Source: an uncultured Erysipelotrichaceae bacterium (GTDB taxonomy: Bacteria; Bacillota_I; Bacilli_A; RFN20; CAG-826). From it: a stretch of 7,903 nucleotides of DNA. The notes under the pieces are model-generated. The model saw nothing but the letters and a program-made list of their open reading frames with translations, did no database searches and was not told the origin of the DNA. Both the position numbers and the translations under genes were made by a program. Shown here one piece after another: positions 1 to 7,066 of this stretch; position 1 is the first letter of the stretch, and every line of letters starts with the position of its first letter. Where the stretch lies: contig CADAUN010000059.1 in the NCBI GenBank assembly GCA_902791085.1, forward strand, positions 1-7,903. Direction: 5' to 3'.

Positions 1-1329
1 GTTGTTGAACATGACCGGGCGTTTTGCACAGAATTCTTGGTGTTAGAAAGCACACCCGAAGTATTACGTGGGCGGTTAAATCCTTTAACCCCGTGTTTCG
101 ATGAAGATGGCAAGCTCGTTCCTTATGGTCCATCTTGGGAAAATCACGAGTTAAATCGGGCGCCGATTTTCTTGCAATCTTTTGATGCGGCCACTTATCG
201 CGGTGATGGATTATGGCTCATTGTATTAGGCAACCATCCAGATATGGATATGCGTTTGCCATGGTGTTCTTGCACTGCCCAACTGATTGCCAAAGTGAAT
301 GGCGATGAAGTTTCTTTTACTGGGCCTAAATTGCCGTTGTTGCGGGTTGGCACGATTGGTGCTATTGGACATGAAAACCGCAAATACTCGAGCCTGCAAG
401 CAGTGGATTGTCATTCCTTGACCATTCAAAATTATCAGATTAAGAATGGGGCCGGTATGGGATTATTGTTGTTCCATTGCCAAGATGTCACCATCCAAGG
501 CTTAGTCATGGCGCATGACGAGAAAACCAAAATGGCAACGACCAATGTTGCCGATGGGATTCACGCCGTTTCTTGCTCGGGTGACTTTGTTTTATCGAAT
601 AGCATCATCGAAGGAACGATGGATGACATTTTAAATATTCATACGAACTTTTATGCTTTTGAGGAAGGAACAGGGAAAACCATTCGAGTTTGTTGCCCTG
701 GAGCTGTAGCCAAGCAATACACCATTTTTAATCCAGGGGACAAATTCGTTTTGCATCGGGGGACGACATTAGAAGAAAAAGGAACCTTCATAATCGAAAA
801 GATGTCACGTCTAGGGCCCCAAGAATGGGAATTTGTCTTAGATACTCCTTGTGAAAACGGGGAAAAAGGAGATTTGTTAGAAAACCTCACTTGTCAACCT
901 CATGTTCAGATTACGAATTGTCGTTTTGCGAACGCCAACACGCATTTGCGGTTCCAATCCCGTGGGGGAATTGAAATAGAACACTGTGTGACAGAATTGC
1001 CTTTTTGGTTAACGGGCGACACGAATTATTGGTATGAAGGAAGCCCCGTCGAAACGATGAAACTTCATGATGTCCGTTTTGAAACGGGCTTTGCGAACAT
1101 CGCCGTTATTCCTGAATTTACCCCAACCCCTTTAAAACCTTATTATCATGGAAAGATAGAAGTGACGCAGTGTGTGTTTGAAACCGATACCCCGTTACAA
1201 GCGCATCAAACTGCCTCTATTTGCTTCCAAGAAAATCAAAATTCCCTTGCAAAACCCATGCGAATGGTAATCCGCGACTGTGGAGAAGTCACAGCTGAAG
1301 GCATCTCTGTTGAAAAAGAAGGGCAATAA
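1..1329 (+). CDS. GH110-like right-handed beta-helix glycosidase (putative alpha-galactosidase), 5' partial
   Basis: Frame 1 is open from the first base (VVEHDRAFCTEF precedes the TTG at 37), so the gene starts upstream and that TTG is probably not the start. The visible 442 residues are the C-terminal part; family members are usually about 600 aa. The middle carries parallel beta-helix strand repeats (LTIQNYQIKNG, VTIQGLVMAH, FVLSNSIIEG, VQITNCRFAN). It also carries a DGIH motif (Asp codon 553-555) followed 23 residues later by MDDILNIH (Asp codons 622-624 and 625-627). From memory, this layout matches the three acidic residues proposed as catalytic in GH110 alpha-1,3-galactosidases (D321, D344, D345 in a marine enzyme), with identical spacing. 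GH110 removes terminal alpha-1,3-linked galactose by inversion. About 16 cysteines suggest a reducing, cytoplasmic location, but the N-terminus is unseen. It is first of four close + strand genes; GH43 follows after 1 nt. Another beta-helix hydrolase or epimerase remains possible. Confidence 0.72.
   Translation, partial: VVEHDRAFCTEFLVLESTPEVLRGRLNPLTPCFDEDGKLVPYGPSWENHELNRAPIFLQSFDAATYRGDGLWLIVLGNHPDMDMRLPWCSCTAQLIAKVNGDEVSFTGPKLPLLRVGTIGAIGHENRKYSSLQAVDCHSLTIQNYQIKNGAGMGLLLFHCQDVTIQGLVMAHDEKTKMATTNVADGIHAVSCSGDFVLSNSIIEGTMDDILNIHTNFYAFEEGTGKTIRVCCPGAVAKQYTIFNPGDKFVLHRGTTLEEKGTFIIEKMSRLGPQEWEFVLDTPCENGEKGDLLENLTCQPHVQITNCRFANANTHLRFQSRGGIEIEHCVTELPFWLTGDTNYWYEGSPVETMKLHDVRFETGFANIAVIPEFTPTPLKPYYHGKIEVTQCVFETDTPLQAHQTASICFQENQNSLAKPMRMVIRDCGEVTAEGISVEKEGQ
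1316..1323 (+). promoter_or_regulatory. Ribosome binding site that fixes the GH43 start
   Basis: AAGAAGGG lies inside the last codons of the GH110-like gene and ends 7 nt before the ATG at 1331. The in-frame ATG at 1280 would add a lysine-rich 17-residue extension entirely inside the upstream gene and ahead of the conserved GH43 start, so 1331 is preferred. Confidence 0.7.
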
Positions 1330-1330
1330 A

Positions 1331-2200
1331 ATGAACACCATCAAGCGAGAAGACTTGCCCATTCGTGATCCTTTTGTTTTATTGGATCATGGCCGTTATT
1401 ATTTGCTTGGCACCACTGGGAATGACCCCTGGGGGCACGCCAGCACGTTGATGCTTTATGTTTCTGATGATTTAGAACATTTTACGGAATACGCAACGAT
1501 GGTCACTGATGGCTCATTAGATTCCTACACGAACCTTTGGGCACCGGAATTGCATGTTTATCGCGGCCAATATGTATTGATATTGTCTGTCTATCGCGAT
1601 GATTTGGGTCGGGGTTGCCTGATTTTGACCTCAGATGCGTTAAATCATCCCTTCCATTTGTTAACGGGTCGCTATATCACGCCGGATCATTGGGGGTGTT
1701 TGGACGGGACCATTTTTCTATCTCAAAACGAACCGTATCTTTGTTTTTCTAACGAATGGACCACACCGATTCATCATGACGGTGAAGGGGCTCTTTTTAT
1801 TGCTAAAATGAAAGAAGATCTCACAGGTTTAGTAGAAGAGCCAAGACAAATTATTGGGGGCAAACATGTTGGCTTTGCTATAGAGGTAAGCAATGGCGTT
1901 CACCAAGGCTATGTGGCTGAAGGCCCTTGGCTTTATTCGAAAGGGAACGACATCGTTTTGCTTTGGTCAACATTTACCAAAACTGGCTACACCGTCGTTC
2001 GTAGTCTTTCTCACAATGGCGTTTATGGACCCTATGTCACCGATTGTCTTTTGTTTGCTCAAAATGGCGGGCATTGCATGCGGTTTATCGATAAAAACGG
2101 TCACGCTTGGATTACCCTCCATCAACCGAATATCACCCCGCAAGAACGCATGGTATTATTAAGCGACGAGGAAGGAAATGGCAACGGAACTAAAGCTTGA
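1331..2200 (+). CDS. Glycoside hydrolase family 43, single-domain five-bladed beta-propeller
   Basis: The protein is 289 aa from ATG 1331, about the size of one GH43 catalytic propeller with no accessory domain. The three expected catalytic acids are visible in order: Asp13 in IRDPFV (general base), Asp125 in CLDGTIF (pKa modulator/orientation) and Glu197 in AEGPW (general acid). Other family hallmarks are NLWAPELH near 68-75, GGHCMRF near 246-252 and HQPN near 264-267. Family activities include arabinofuranosidase, xylosidase and galactosidase; the sequence alone does not pick one. No signal peptide is seen: the N-terminus is MNTIKREDLP and is hydrophilic, so the enzyme should act in the cytoplasm on imported oligosaccharides. 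The gene begins 1 nt after the GH110-like stop, and its last 23 nt overlap the ABC ATPase gene, implying coupled translation within one operon. Confidence 0.9.
   Translation: MNTIKREDLPIRDPFVLLDHGRYYLLGTTGNDPWGHASTLMLYVSDDLEHFTEYATMVTDGSLDSYTNLWAPELHVYRGQYVLILSVYRDDLGRGCLILTSDALNHPFHLLTGRYITPDHWGCLDGTIFLSQNEPYLCFSNEWTTPIHHDGEGALFIAKMKEDLTGLVEEPRQIIGGKHVGFAIEVSNGVHQGYVAEGPWLYSKGNDIVLLWSTFTKTGYTVVRSLSHNGVYGPYVTDCLLFAQNGGHCMRFIDKNGHAWITLHQPNITPQERMVLLSDEEGNGNGTKA
2168..2175 (+). promoter_or_regulatory. Ribosome binding site of the ABC ATPase inside GH43
   Basis: GAGGAAGG lies in the 3' end of the GH43 gene. Its GAGG core is 6 nt before the ATG at 2178, supporting a true 23-nt overlap of the two genes rather than a later start. 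Confidence 0.65.
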
Positions 2201-2909
2201 TCGCGTCTCTTCATTTTATGTAGATAAAAAACATCACCGCCAAATTGTGGCAGTGGATTCGTTAAGCGCGGATTTTACTGCCCCGATGAACGTCATCGTT
2301 GGTTTTTCTGGTTGTGGAAAGACCACCTTGTTACGTTGTTTATTAGGATTGAAAGAATACGAAGGAGAGATTTACTATCAGCAAGGAAACTTGGATGAAT
2401 TGTCGCCCAAAGAGCGAAATTTCTCGTTCGTGCCGCAAGATTATGTCTTATATCCAAGTTACACCGTATTTGACAATATCGCCTTTCCGTTGCGTTTGAT
2501 GCATGCCGAGCGTGAAGAAATCCTTAATCGGGTGATGGAAGTGGCAAAACTCTTAGAGATTACTCCTTGTTTAAACCGCAAACCAAAGCATATTTCAGGC
2601 GGACAACAGCAACGCACGGCGATTGCACGCGCTTTAGTCAAACGTCCAGAAGTTTGTCTCTTGGATGAACCATTTTCTAATGTGGACCCACAATTACGCA
2701 TGCAAACCATTCGTGTGTTGAAATCCAGTTTTGCCGCCTTTGGAACCATGGGCATTTATGTGACGCATGACATGAAAGAAGCCATGTTATTGGCCGACGA
2801 AATCTTTGTTATGGAAAAAGGCAAAATCGTTTGCCAAGGAACGCCGTCGCAAATTTATGATTCGTTTGTCCCAGCCGTACGGGATTTGCTTCAAAGCAGT
2901 GAGATTTAA
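2178..2909 (+). CDS. Sugar ABC transporter ATP-binding protein, short MalK/UgpC-like form
   Basis: This is a 243-residue nucleotide-binding domain with all core motifs: Walker A GFSGCGKTT (42-50), Q-loop Gln87 in VPQDYVLYP, signature ISGGQQQR (139-146), Walker B VCLLDEP (159-165), D-loop SNVD (167-170) and switch His197 in VTHD. The stretch YPSYTVFDNIAFPLRL (92-107) is typical of the CUT1 sugar-import ATPases MalK, MsmK and UgpC. Those are usually about 370 aa with a C-terminal OB-fold regulatory domain. This one stops soon after the NBD, so that domain is absent; the stop is a clean TAA before the next gene. It would power import of a sugar or oligosaccharide from the cytoplasmic face. No permease or binding protein lies in the window, so its partners are probably encoded upstream. 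It overlaps GH43 by 23 nt and is 2 nt from the YesL-like gene. Confidence 0.88.
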   Translation: MATELKLDRVSSFYVDKKHHRQIVAVDSLSADFTAPMNVIVGFSGCGKTTLLRCLLGLKEYEGEIYYQQGNLDELSPKERNFSFVPQDYVLYPSYTVFDNIAFPLRLMHAEREEILNRVMEVAKLLEITPCLNRKPKHISGGQQQRTAIARALVKRPEVCLLDEPFSNVDPQLRMQTIRVLKSSFAAFGTMGIYVTHDMKEAMLLADEIFVMEKGKIVCQGTPSQIYDSFVPAVRDLLQSSEI

Positions 2910-2911
2910 CC

Positions 2912-3772
2912 ATGGCTAAGAAAATGAAATCTCGCGCTTCAGATTATACAGAGAACGATTTCCCCTTATCCAGGAAGGATGTCTTTTTGGAAGCTTATCG
3001 CGAACGTTTTTCCTTACTCTTGCGTTTGGGGCTTCTCGCCTTGGTATTTGCCATTCCGCATTTGCTTCTTTCTTTTTGGCGCGATTATGCAGTGGCGGCA
3101 ACGTACGCAAAAGCAACGGAACAAACTGCCGAAACCTATGCAAAAATCGCTACAGAAACCAGCGTGGTTTATGGATTAGGATATCTAATTACTTTGCCCT
3201 TGGCCGCCTTTCTTTTTGCTGGCATCCTTCAAGTTCTTCGCCAATTGTTATGGAATGTGCCAGTATTTTTAGGCGACGATTGGAAACAAGGTGTGAAAGA
3301 AAATGGCTGGCGTTTGGCGTTGTCTGCTTTCGCTTTTGCCCTTCTCTATTACGAGTTGAATTTCATCGCTGGAACCTATTTAGAATATGCCATCCGTGCG
3401 CTGGTTTTGCTTCTTTTTGCTCCGTGGGCGCTTTGGCTTTTAAGTGAGCATTATTATTACGAATTGAAATTCGGAGAATCGTTAAAGAATGCCGTTCTTT
3501 TCTATGTGCGAACGGTTCCTTTTACTTTGTTATTTGTCTTCCTAGCAATCATTCCGTTTTGGGCATGCGATCGGTTTCTTTCCTATCTTGGAGTGAAACA
3601 ATTGGTAGAAGGAGTGCTCCTACTTTTCTATCTCGTGCCATGGGCGATGGCCTGGTTACTTTATGCATGCCACGTTTTTGACCGCTACATCAATCGCGAT
3701 TATTATCCTGAATATTATCGAAAAGGAATGCGAAAAATCGAAGATTCTTCAACCGAGAATCGTCCGCGTTAA
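2912..3772 (+). CDS. YesL-like (DUF624) integral membrane protein
   Basis: The protein is 286 aa with about six hydrophobic segments, near residues 35-56, 86-108, 132-153, 159-178, 198-217 and 229-253. The segment AGILQVLRQLLWNVPVFLGDDWKQGVKENG (103-132), after the second helix, resembles the conserved DUF624 pattern (G-x-x-x-V-x-R followed by D-x-x-x-x-x-x-E/K-N). The C-terminal tail with FDRYINRDYYPEYY (256-269) also recalls Bacillota YesL-type proteins, which are often encoded beside CUT1 sugar ABC transporters as in the yes rhamnogalacturonan locus. The function of the family is not established. It is not a standard ABC permease, because no EAA-loop motif is seen. The ribosome binding site is weak (GTGAG about 12 nt upstream), and the start lies 2 nt after the ATPase stop, so translation is probably coupled. 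It is the last gene of the + strand block. Confidence 0.7.
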   Translation: MAKKMKSRASDYTENDFPLSRKDVFLEAYRERFSLLLRLGLLALVFAIPHLLLSFWRDYAVAATYAKATEQTAETYAKIATETSVVYGLGYLITLPLAAFLFAGILQVLRQLLWNVPVFLGDDWKQGVKENGWRLALSAFAFALLYYELNFIAGTYLEYAIRALVLLLFAPWALWLLSEHYYYELKFGESLKNAVLFYVRTVPFTLLFVFLAIIPFWACDRFLSYLGVKQLVEGVLLLFYLVPWAMAWLLYACHVFDRYINRDYYPEYYRKGMRKIEDSSTENRPR

Positions 3773-3801
3773 AAAAGGCACCATGGTCGGTGCCTGTTTT
3801 T
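3771..3801. terminator. Bidirectional intrinsic terminator between convergent blocks
   Basis: A perfect 6-bp stem GGCACC (3777-3782) and GGTGCC (3789-3794), extendable by one A-T pair, encloses a 6-nt loop. A run of six A (3771-3776) precedes it and TGTTTTT (3795-3801) follows, so each strand reads as a GC-rich hairpin followed by a U-rich tract. It lies in the 33-nt gap between the YesL-like stop at 3772 and the aldolase stop at 3806, where one element can end both transcripts. The A-run overlaps the TAA of the + strand gene. Confidence 0.87.
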
Positions 3802-3805
3802 GACT

Positions 3806-4663
3806 TTATTCTTCTTTGCAATAGCCGTTAGAGAAATGAACCATGGCTTTTCTCGCATCGAGTGCCATTGCTTTTTTCGCGCGGGCAGCAATCGTGTGAT
3901 AGAAGGTAGGATGTTCTTCGTTAAGACATTTTTCGGCGGCAAAGACTCCTTCCCTTGCCATATACGAATAATAGTTGATTTTGCGAATGCCACGATCGAT
4001 GGCTTTGAGATAATCTTCTGGTGAAACGCCAGATCCCCCGTGCATGACTAAGGGGAGGTTCGTTTGTTCATGGATTTTTTCGATGCGGGGAAAATCCAAT
4101 TTGGGTGTGGCTTTATAAATGCCGTGTGCCGTGCCAAAGGAGCAGGCTAGGGCATCGATGCCGGTATCGTCTACAAAACGTTTGGCTAAGGCAGGGTCGG
4201 TATACAAAGCGGTGGGATCACTTGCCGCTGTCGATGCTCCTTCGCGAGCTGGTAAAGCACCAATCTCTCCTTCTACATCTACTCCGTGAGCGTGCGCATA
4301 GGTTACCACCTCTTTGGTGTTTTTCGCATTTTCTTCATAAGGAAGCAAGGATCCGTCATACATCACGGACGTAAAACCAAGGGCAATGGCCTCACGAAGA
4401 TAGGCAAAATCCGTACCGTGGTCCAAATGAACACAGACAGGGATACTGGCCATTTTTGCCCGGAACACCATGATGGGGCCGATTTCTTTTAGAGGGGCCT
4501 CTGGTTCATGTACTTCGGCATGGGCGATAATCACTGGAACTTGTAATGCCGTTGCTTCTTCCAAAACGGCATCCAAAGTTTCTAAGGTAGGGGTGTTGAA
4601 CGCGCCGATGGCGCAATGGTGGCGTTCCGCAAACGCCAATACTTCTTTTAGACTAGCTAACAT
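3806..4663 (-). CDS. Class II ketose-(bis)phosphate aldolase, Fba/GatY/KbaY family
   Basis: This 285-aa protein has the usual length of a class II zinc aldolase and its TIM-barrel motifs in order: IGAFNTPTLE (19-28), HLDHGTDF (79-86) with Asp81 as catalytic acid and His82 as a zinc ligand, GFTSVMYDGS (96-105), VEGEIG (130-135), SFGTAHGIYK (175-184) with ligand His180, and MHGGSG (207-212) with ligand His208. The enzyme should reversibly cleave a ketose phosphate to DHAP and an aldehyde. The phosphate/substrate loop reads KINYYSYM (228-235), where FbaA/GatY relatives have KIN-x-x-T-x-x; Asn230 is kept, Thr becomes Ser, and bulky Tyr residues replace small ones. A non-glycolytic substrate is therefore plausible (inference). 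It is the last gene of the - strand block, 12 nt after the DUF4432 stop, with its own strong ribosome binding site. Confidence 0.9.
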   Translation of the reverse strand: MLASLKEVLAFAERHHCAIGAFNTPTLETLDAVLEEATALQVPVIIAHAEVHEPEAPLKEIGPIMVFRAKMASIPVCVHLDHGTDFAYLREAIALGFTSVMYDGSLLPYEENAKNTKEVVTYAHAHGVDVEGEIGALPAREGASTAASDPTALYTDPALAKRFVDDTGIDALACSFGTAHGIYKATPKLDFPRIEKIHEQTNLPLVMHGGSGVSPEDYLKAIDRGIRKINYYSYMAREGVFAAEKCLNEEHPTFYHTIAARAKKAMALDARKAMVHFSNGYCKEE

Positions 4664-4668
4664 ATTTT

Positions 4669-4674
4669 CTCCTT
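4669..4674 (-). promoter_or_regulatory. Ribosome binding site of the aldolase gene
   Basis: AAGGAG on the - strand, 5 nt before the ATG at 4663-4661. It is the strongest match to the anti-Shine-Dalgarno sequence in the window and lies in the 12-nt intergenic gap. Confidence 0.75.
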
Positions 4675-4675
4675 T

Positions 4676-5575
4676 TTACAAGTCTTCAAAGCAAAGTTCA
4701 AGATGATAAGAAACGCTTTCCCCTTTTTCTAATTTTTGATAGGTGAAGCGATCATCTAAATGAGTGGTGGTTGGTTCTAATCCAATCACATAATCTCCCG
4801 AAGCGCGGGATTTCCATTCCACGAGATGTGGTAAATCGAAATGTAACACGGCTCTTTCTTGGCAGGTAGGACTATTAAGAATCACCGTTCCGTCATCGAC
4901 ATCGTCAAAATAACAAGTTTCTTCCATGCCGGCGACTGGGGATTCCATTTGACGACGTTTCGCGTTTTCTTGTTCTGCCCACGAAGTGCGAGGAAAACTA
5001 GAACGATAATGACCTTCGATGGTGGAATGTTCATCGACAAAAGGGAAGCCAAAATTGCAATGGTAAAGCAATGCATAGTTTTCTGCCTTAAAGCCACGAT
5101 TCGTTAAAGTATCCACCCACGTAAAGGAACGTTCTTGATATCGAAGCGTGCAAACGCGCGTTAATACGAGATGTTGACCAAATAAGGCGGTATCTTCTAC
5201 CTTCATTGTAACTTTCACATACGTCTCGGTTTCTTCTAAAGCGATAATTTCTGCTGGGGCATGATGAATGCTGCCATGCAATGGGTATCCTTCCCGGGCT
5301 CCAACGGAATTGAGCCCGCAGGTATAAAGCATTCCTCCAGGGAAATTAGAAGCAAAATCTTTTTGCTCGTTATTCAATCCGTTTTTGGTGATAAAAGAGA
5401 CGTTTCGTCCTTTTTCCCATAATTGCAAGATATCGCCCGCGTGGGACAAAGTTATAAGCAAGGTCAACGCTCCATTGAATAGCAGTAAGAGGTCTTGCCC
5501 TTTTCCTGTGCCGTCAGTTTTGGTCAGACGATAGGCGCCACAAAGTTGTTTGACGTTTCCGATTCTTTCTTCCAT
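4676..5575 (-). CDS. DUF4432 family, aldose 1-epimerase (mutarotase)-like protein
   Basis: The 299-aa protein has the length and motifs of the DUF4432 branch of the galactose-mutarotase-like fold: FPGGMLYTCGLNSVGA (78-93), PLHGSIHHAPAE (98-109), LFGQHLVLTR (131-140), TLTNRG (156-161), LLYHCNFGFPFVD (169-181) and DYVIGLEPTT (261-270). His172 and Glu267 lie where the acid/base His and Glu of aldose 1-epimerases are expected, while His100 is a further conserved His of this branch. The role of DUF4432 proteins is poorly known; interconversion of anomers of the sugar fed to the isomerase is the natural guess. There is no signal peptide, so it is cytoplasmic. The ATG directly follows the kinase TAA (TAAATG, zero spacing), with a ribosome binding site inside the kinase gene, so the two are probably translated together. 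Confidence 0.82.
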   Translation of the reverse strand: MEERIGNVKQLCGAYRLTKTDGTGKGQDLLLLFNGALTLLITLSHAGDILQLWEKGRNVSFITKNGLNNEQKDFASNFPGGMLYTCGLNSVGAREGYPLHGSIHHAPAEIIALEETETYVKVTMKVEDTALFGQHLVLTRVCTLRYQERSFTWVDTLTNRGFKAENYALLYHCNFGFPFVDEHSTIEGHYRSSFPRTSWAEQENAKRRQMESPVAGMEETCYFDDVDDGTVILNSPTCQERAVLHFDLPHLVEWKSRASGDYVIGLEPTTTHLDDRFTYQKLEKGESVSYHLELCFEDL

Positions 5576-7066
5576 TTATTTCTCCCAAAGCGGTCTAATG
5601 GCCGCATATAATTTTTCATAAGACGCATAAATTTCGTTGTAGGCGGCATGCCACATAGGCGAAGGATCCACGCGTCCAAGCGGATGAACAAAAGCTTTTT
5701 TGGCCTCTTCCAAAGAAGAATAGATACCTTCTGCGATGGCCGCTTGCATCGCGCATCCTCTTGCACCTGCTTCTTCTCCATCTAATAAGACAATCGAATG
5801 GTTGGTGATGTCGGCTTTGATTTGATTCCAGATTGGATTTTTGCTTCCGCCCCCAGTCGCGTACAAAGTGCCCACAGGGATTCCATCTTTTTCCATTCGT
5901 TCTAAATTGAGACGCATTTCATAGGCAACGCCTTCTAAAACAGCAAGATAGAGATCGGATTTGGTGGTAGACAAAGAGAGGCCAGCAAAAACACCACGCG
6001 ATCCTAAATCCATATAGGGCGTTGCTGCACCAGCAAAATGAGGCAAGCAAAGAATGCCAGTTGGCATCCCTTTGTAGGAAGAGCAAAGTTCTTCATAAAT
6101 ATTTTTGCCTTCCGCCTTGGCTTTGGCTTGCTCTAACGGAGCGATTTTATCGATAAACCATTGGCTTAAGGCGCCACCGGTATAGGAAAAGCCATAAGCC
6201 AAATAGCCTCTGTCCCCATAAGGCACTACGGCATAATGGTCTTTGGCATAGACAGAATTGGGCCGTGTTTTTTGAAATAAGGGGACGATGGCTTCTACGG
6301 TGCCCGCACCTTCCATGGCTTCGTCAGGCGCTAACACTCCCGAACCTAACGCACAAGCGAATTGATCGTGCCCGCCAAGGAGTACCAAGATGTCTTTAGA
6401 CAATCCGCATGCGTTTGCGACTTCCTTTCGAATGCCACGCGTAAAAGAACCAGACGCTACCGGTAAGGAGAATAATGACGGATTTAAATCTAACGCCGCA
6501 AAGATTTCTTCGTCCCATGAATTTGTCTCCAACGAGAAACCCAAGGTGCGAGTCGCCAAGGAATAATCGATTTTCGTTTCTCCCGTAAGAAGATAGAAAG
6601 CATAATCTTGCATCAATAAAACATGACGGATTTTTGCATATTTCTCTGGTTCATTTTGTTTCCAATAAGCCAATTTTGGCAAAGAATACATCTCATGTGG
6701 TCGTAAACCAGTTTTAGCGATGATTTTGTCTTCGCCTAAACGCGAAACCAAACGATCTTTTTCCGCTTTTCCTCGTTTGTCGGTATAAAGCAAAATCGGA
6801 AATAACGGTTCGTCATGTTCGTCTAAGCAAACAAAACTTTCCCCAAACGAGGTGATGCCGATGGCAGTCAAATCCGGATGGGCTAGTGCTGCTTTGCGAA
6901 ATAAGGAAAACAACGTGTCACGGAGAACTTTCGGATCAAGTTCTTGCTTGCTATCGTTACGTAAAGAGGGATAGGGCAAATAATCTTTGCCAAGGTTTCT
7001 CCCATCTGGGCTAAAGTAAACGATTTTTGCCCCGGTTGTTCCAATGTCTAATCCCGCGAGAGTCAT
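5576..7066 (-). CDS. FGGY-family carbohydrate kinase, substrate unassigned
   Basis: The protein is 496 aa, a normal length for FGGY kinases with their two actin-like (ASKHA) domains. Visible motifs are the phosphate-1 loop LDIGTTGAK (6-14), ITSFGESFVCLDEHDEPLFP (71-90), GGHDQFACALGSG (231-243) with Asp234 as the likely catalytic base, GAGTVEAI (253-260), and the adenosine motif TGGGSKNPIWNQIKAD (404-419). It transfers the ATP gamma-phosphate to a ketose or polyol. The first-domain motif ITSFGES differs from the SGQMHG of D-xylulokinases, and overall it does not match glycerol, ribulose or gluconate kinases that I can recall, so no symbol is given. The start ATG overlaps the isomerase stop as ATGA (7063-7066) with no good ribosome binding site of its own, so translational coupling is likely. 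It should act on the product of the isomerase. Confidence 0.9.
   Translation of the reverse strand: MTLAGLDIGTTGAKIVYFSPDGRNLGKDYLPYPSLRNDSKQELDPKVLRDTLFSLFRKAALAHPDLTAIGITSFGESFVCLDEHDEPLFPILLYTDKRGKAEKDRLVSRLGEDKIIAKTGLRPHEMYSLPKLAYWKQNEPEKYAKIRHVLLMQDYAFYLLTGETKIDYSLATRTLGFSLETNSWDEEIFAALDLNPSLFSLPVASGSFTRGIRKEVANACGLSKDILVLLGGHDQFACALGSGVLAPDEAMEGAGTVEAIVPLFQKTRPNSVYAKDHYAVVPYGDRGYLAYGFSYTGGALSQWFIDKIAPLEQAKAKAEGKNIYEELCSSYKGMPTGILCLPHFAGAATPYMDLGSRGVFAGLSLSTTKSDLYLAVLEGVAYEMRLNLERMEKDGIPVGTLYATGGGSKNPIWNQIKADITNHSIVLLDGEEAGARGCAMQAAIAEGIYSSLEEAKKAFVHPLGRVDPSPMWHAAYNEIYASYEKLYAAIRPLWEK
5582..5586 (-). promoter_or_regulatory. Ribosome binding site of the DUF4432 gene within the kinase 3' end
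   Basis: GGGAG on the - strand ends 6 nt before the ATG at 5575-5573. It lies in the last codons of the kinase gene and supports the abutting TAAATG junction. Confidence 0.6.

Noticed and set aside
37..39. TTG as the start of the GH110-like gene
   Set aside because: The frame is open through the first base of the window with protein-like residues, and the family needs a longer N-terminus. The gene is simply cut by the edge.
1280..1330. Earlier in-frame ATG as the GH43 start
   Set aside because: It lies within the upstream gene, adds a lysine-rich tail before the conserved GH43 N-terminus, and a better ribosome binding site sits 7 nt before the ATG at 1331.
2459..2755. Open frame of 98 codons antisense to the ABC ATPase
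   Set aside because: It is fully inside a gene with all ABC motifs, has no ribosome binding site or recognisable domain, and is a mirror of the coding strand's codon bias.
3076..3447. Open frame of 123 codons in another frame of the YesL-like gene
   Set aside because: Its residue mix is unlike a natural protein (rich in Arg, Cys and Trp), and the overlapping frame has coherent membrane helices and family motifs.
3780..3787. ACCATGGT palindrome as an operator
   Set aside because: It is within the terminator hairpin between two gene ends, where an operator would have no promoter to control.
5576..7066. Calling the FGGY gene xylB or fucK
   Set aside because: The xylulokinase SGQMHG motif is missing, and I could not recognise a fuculokinase signature; the substrate is left open.
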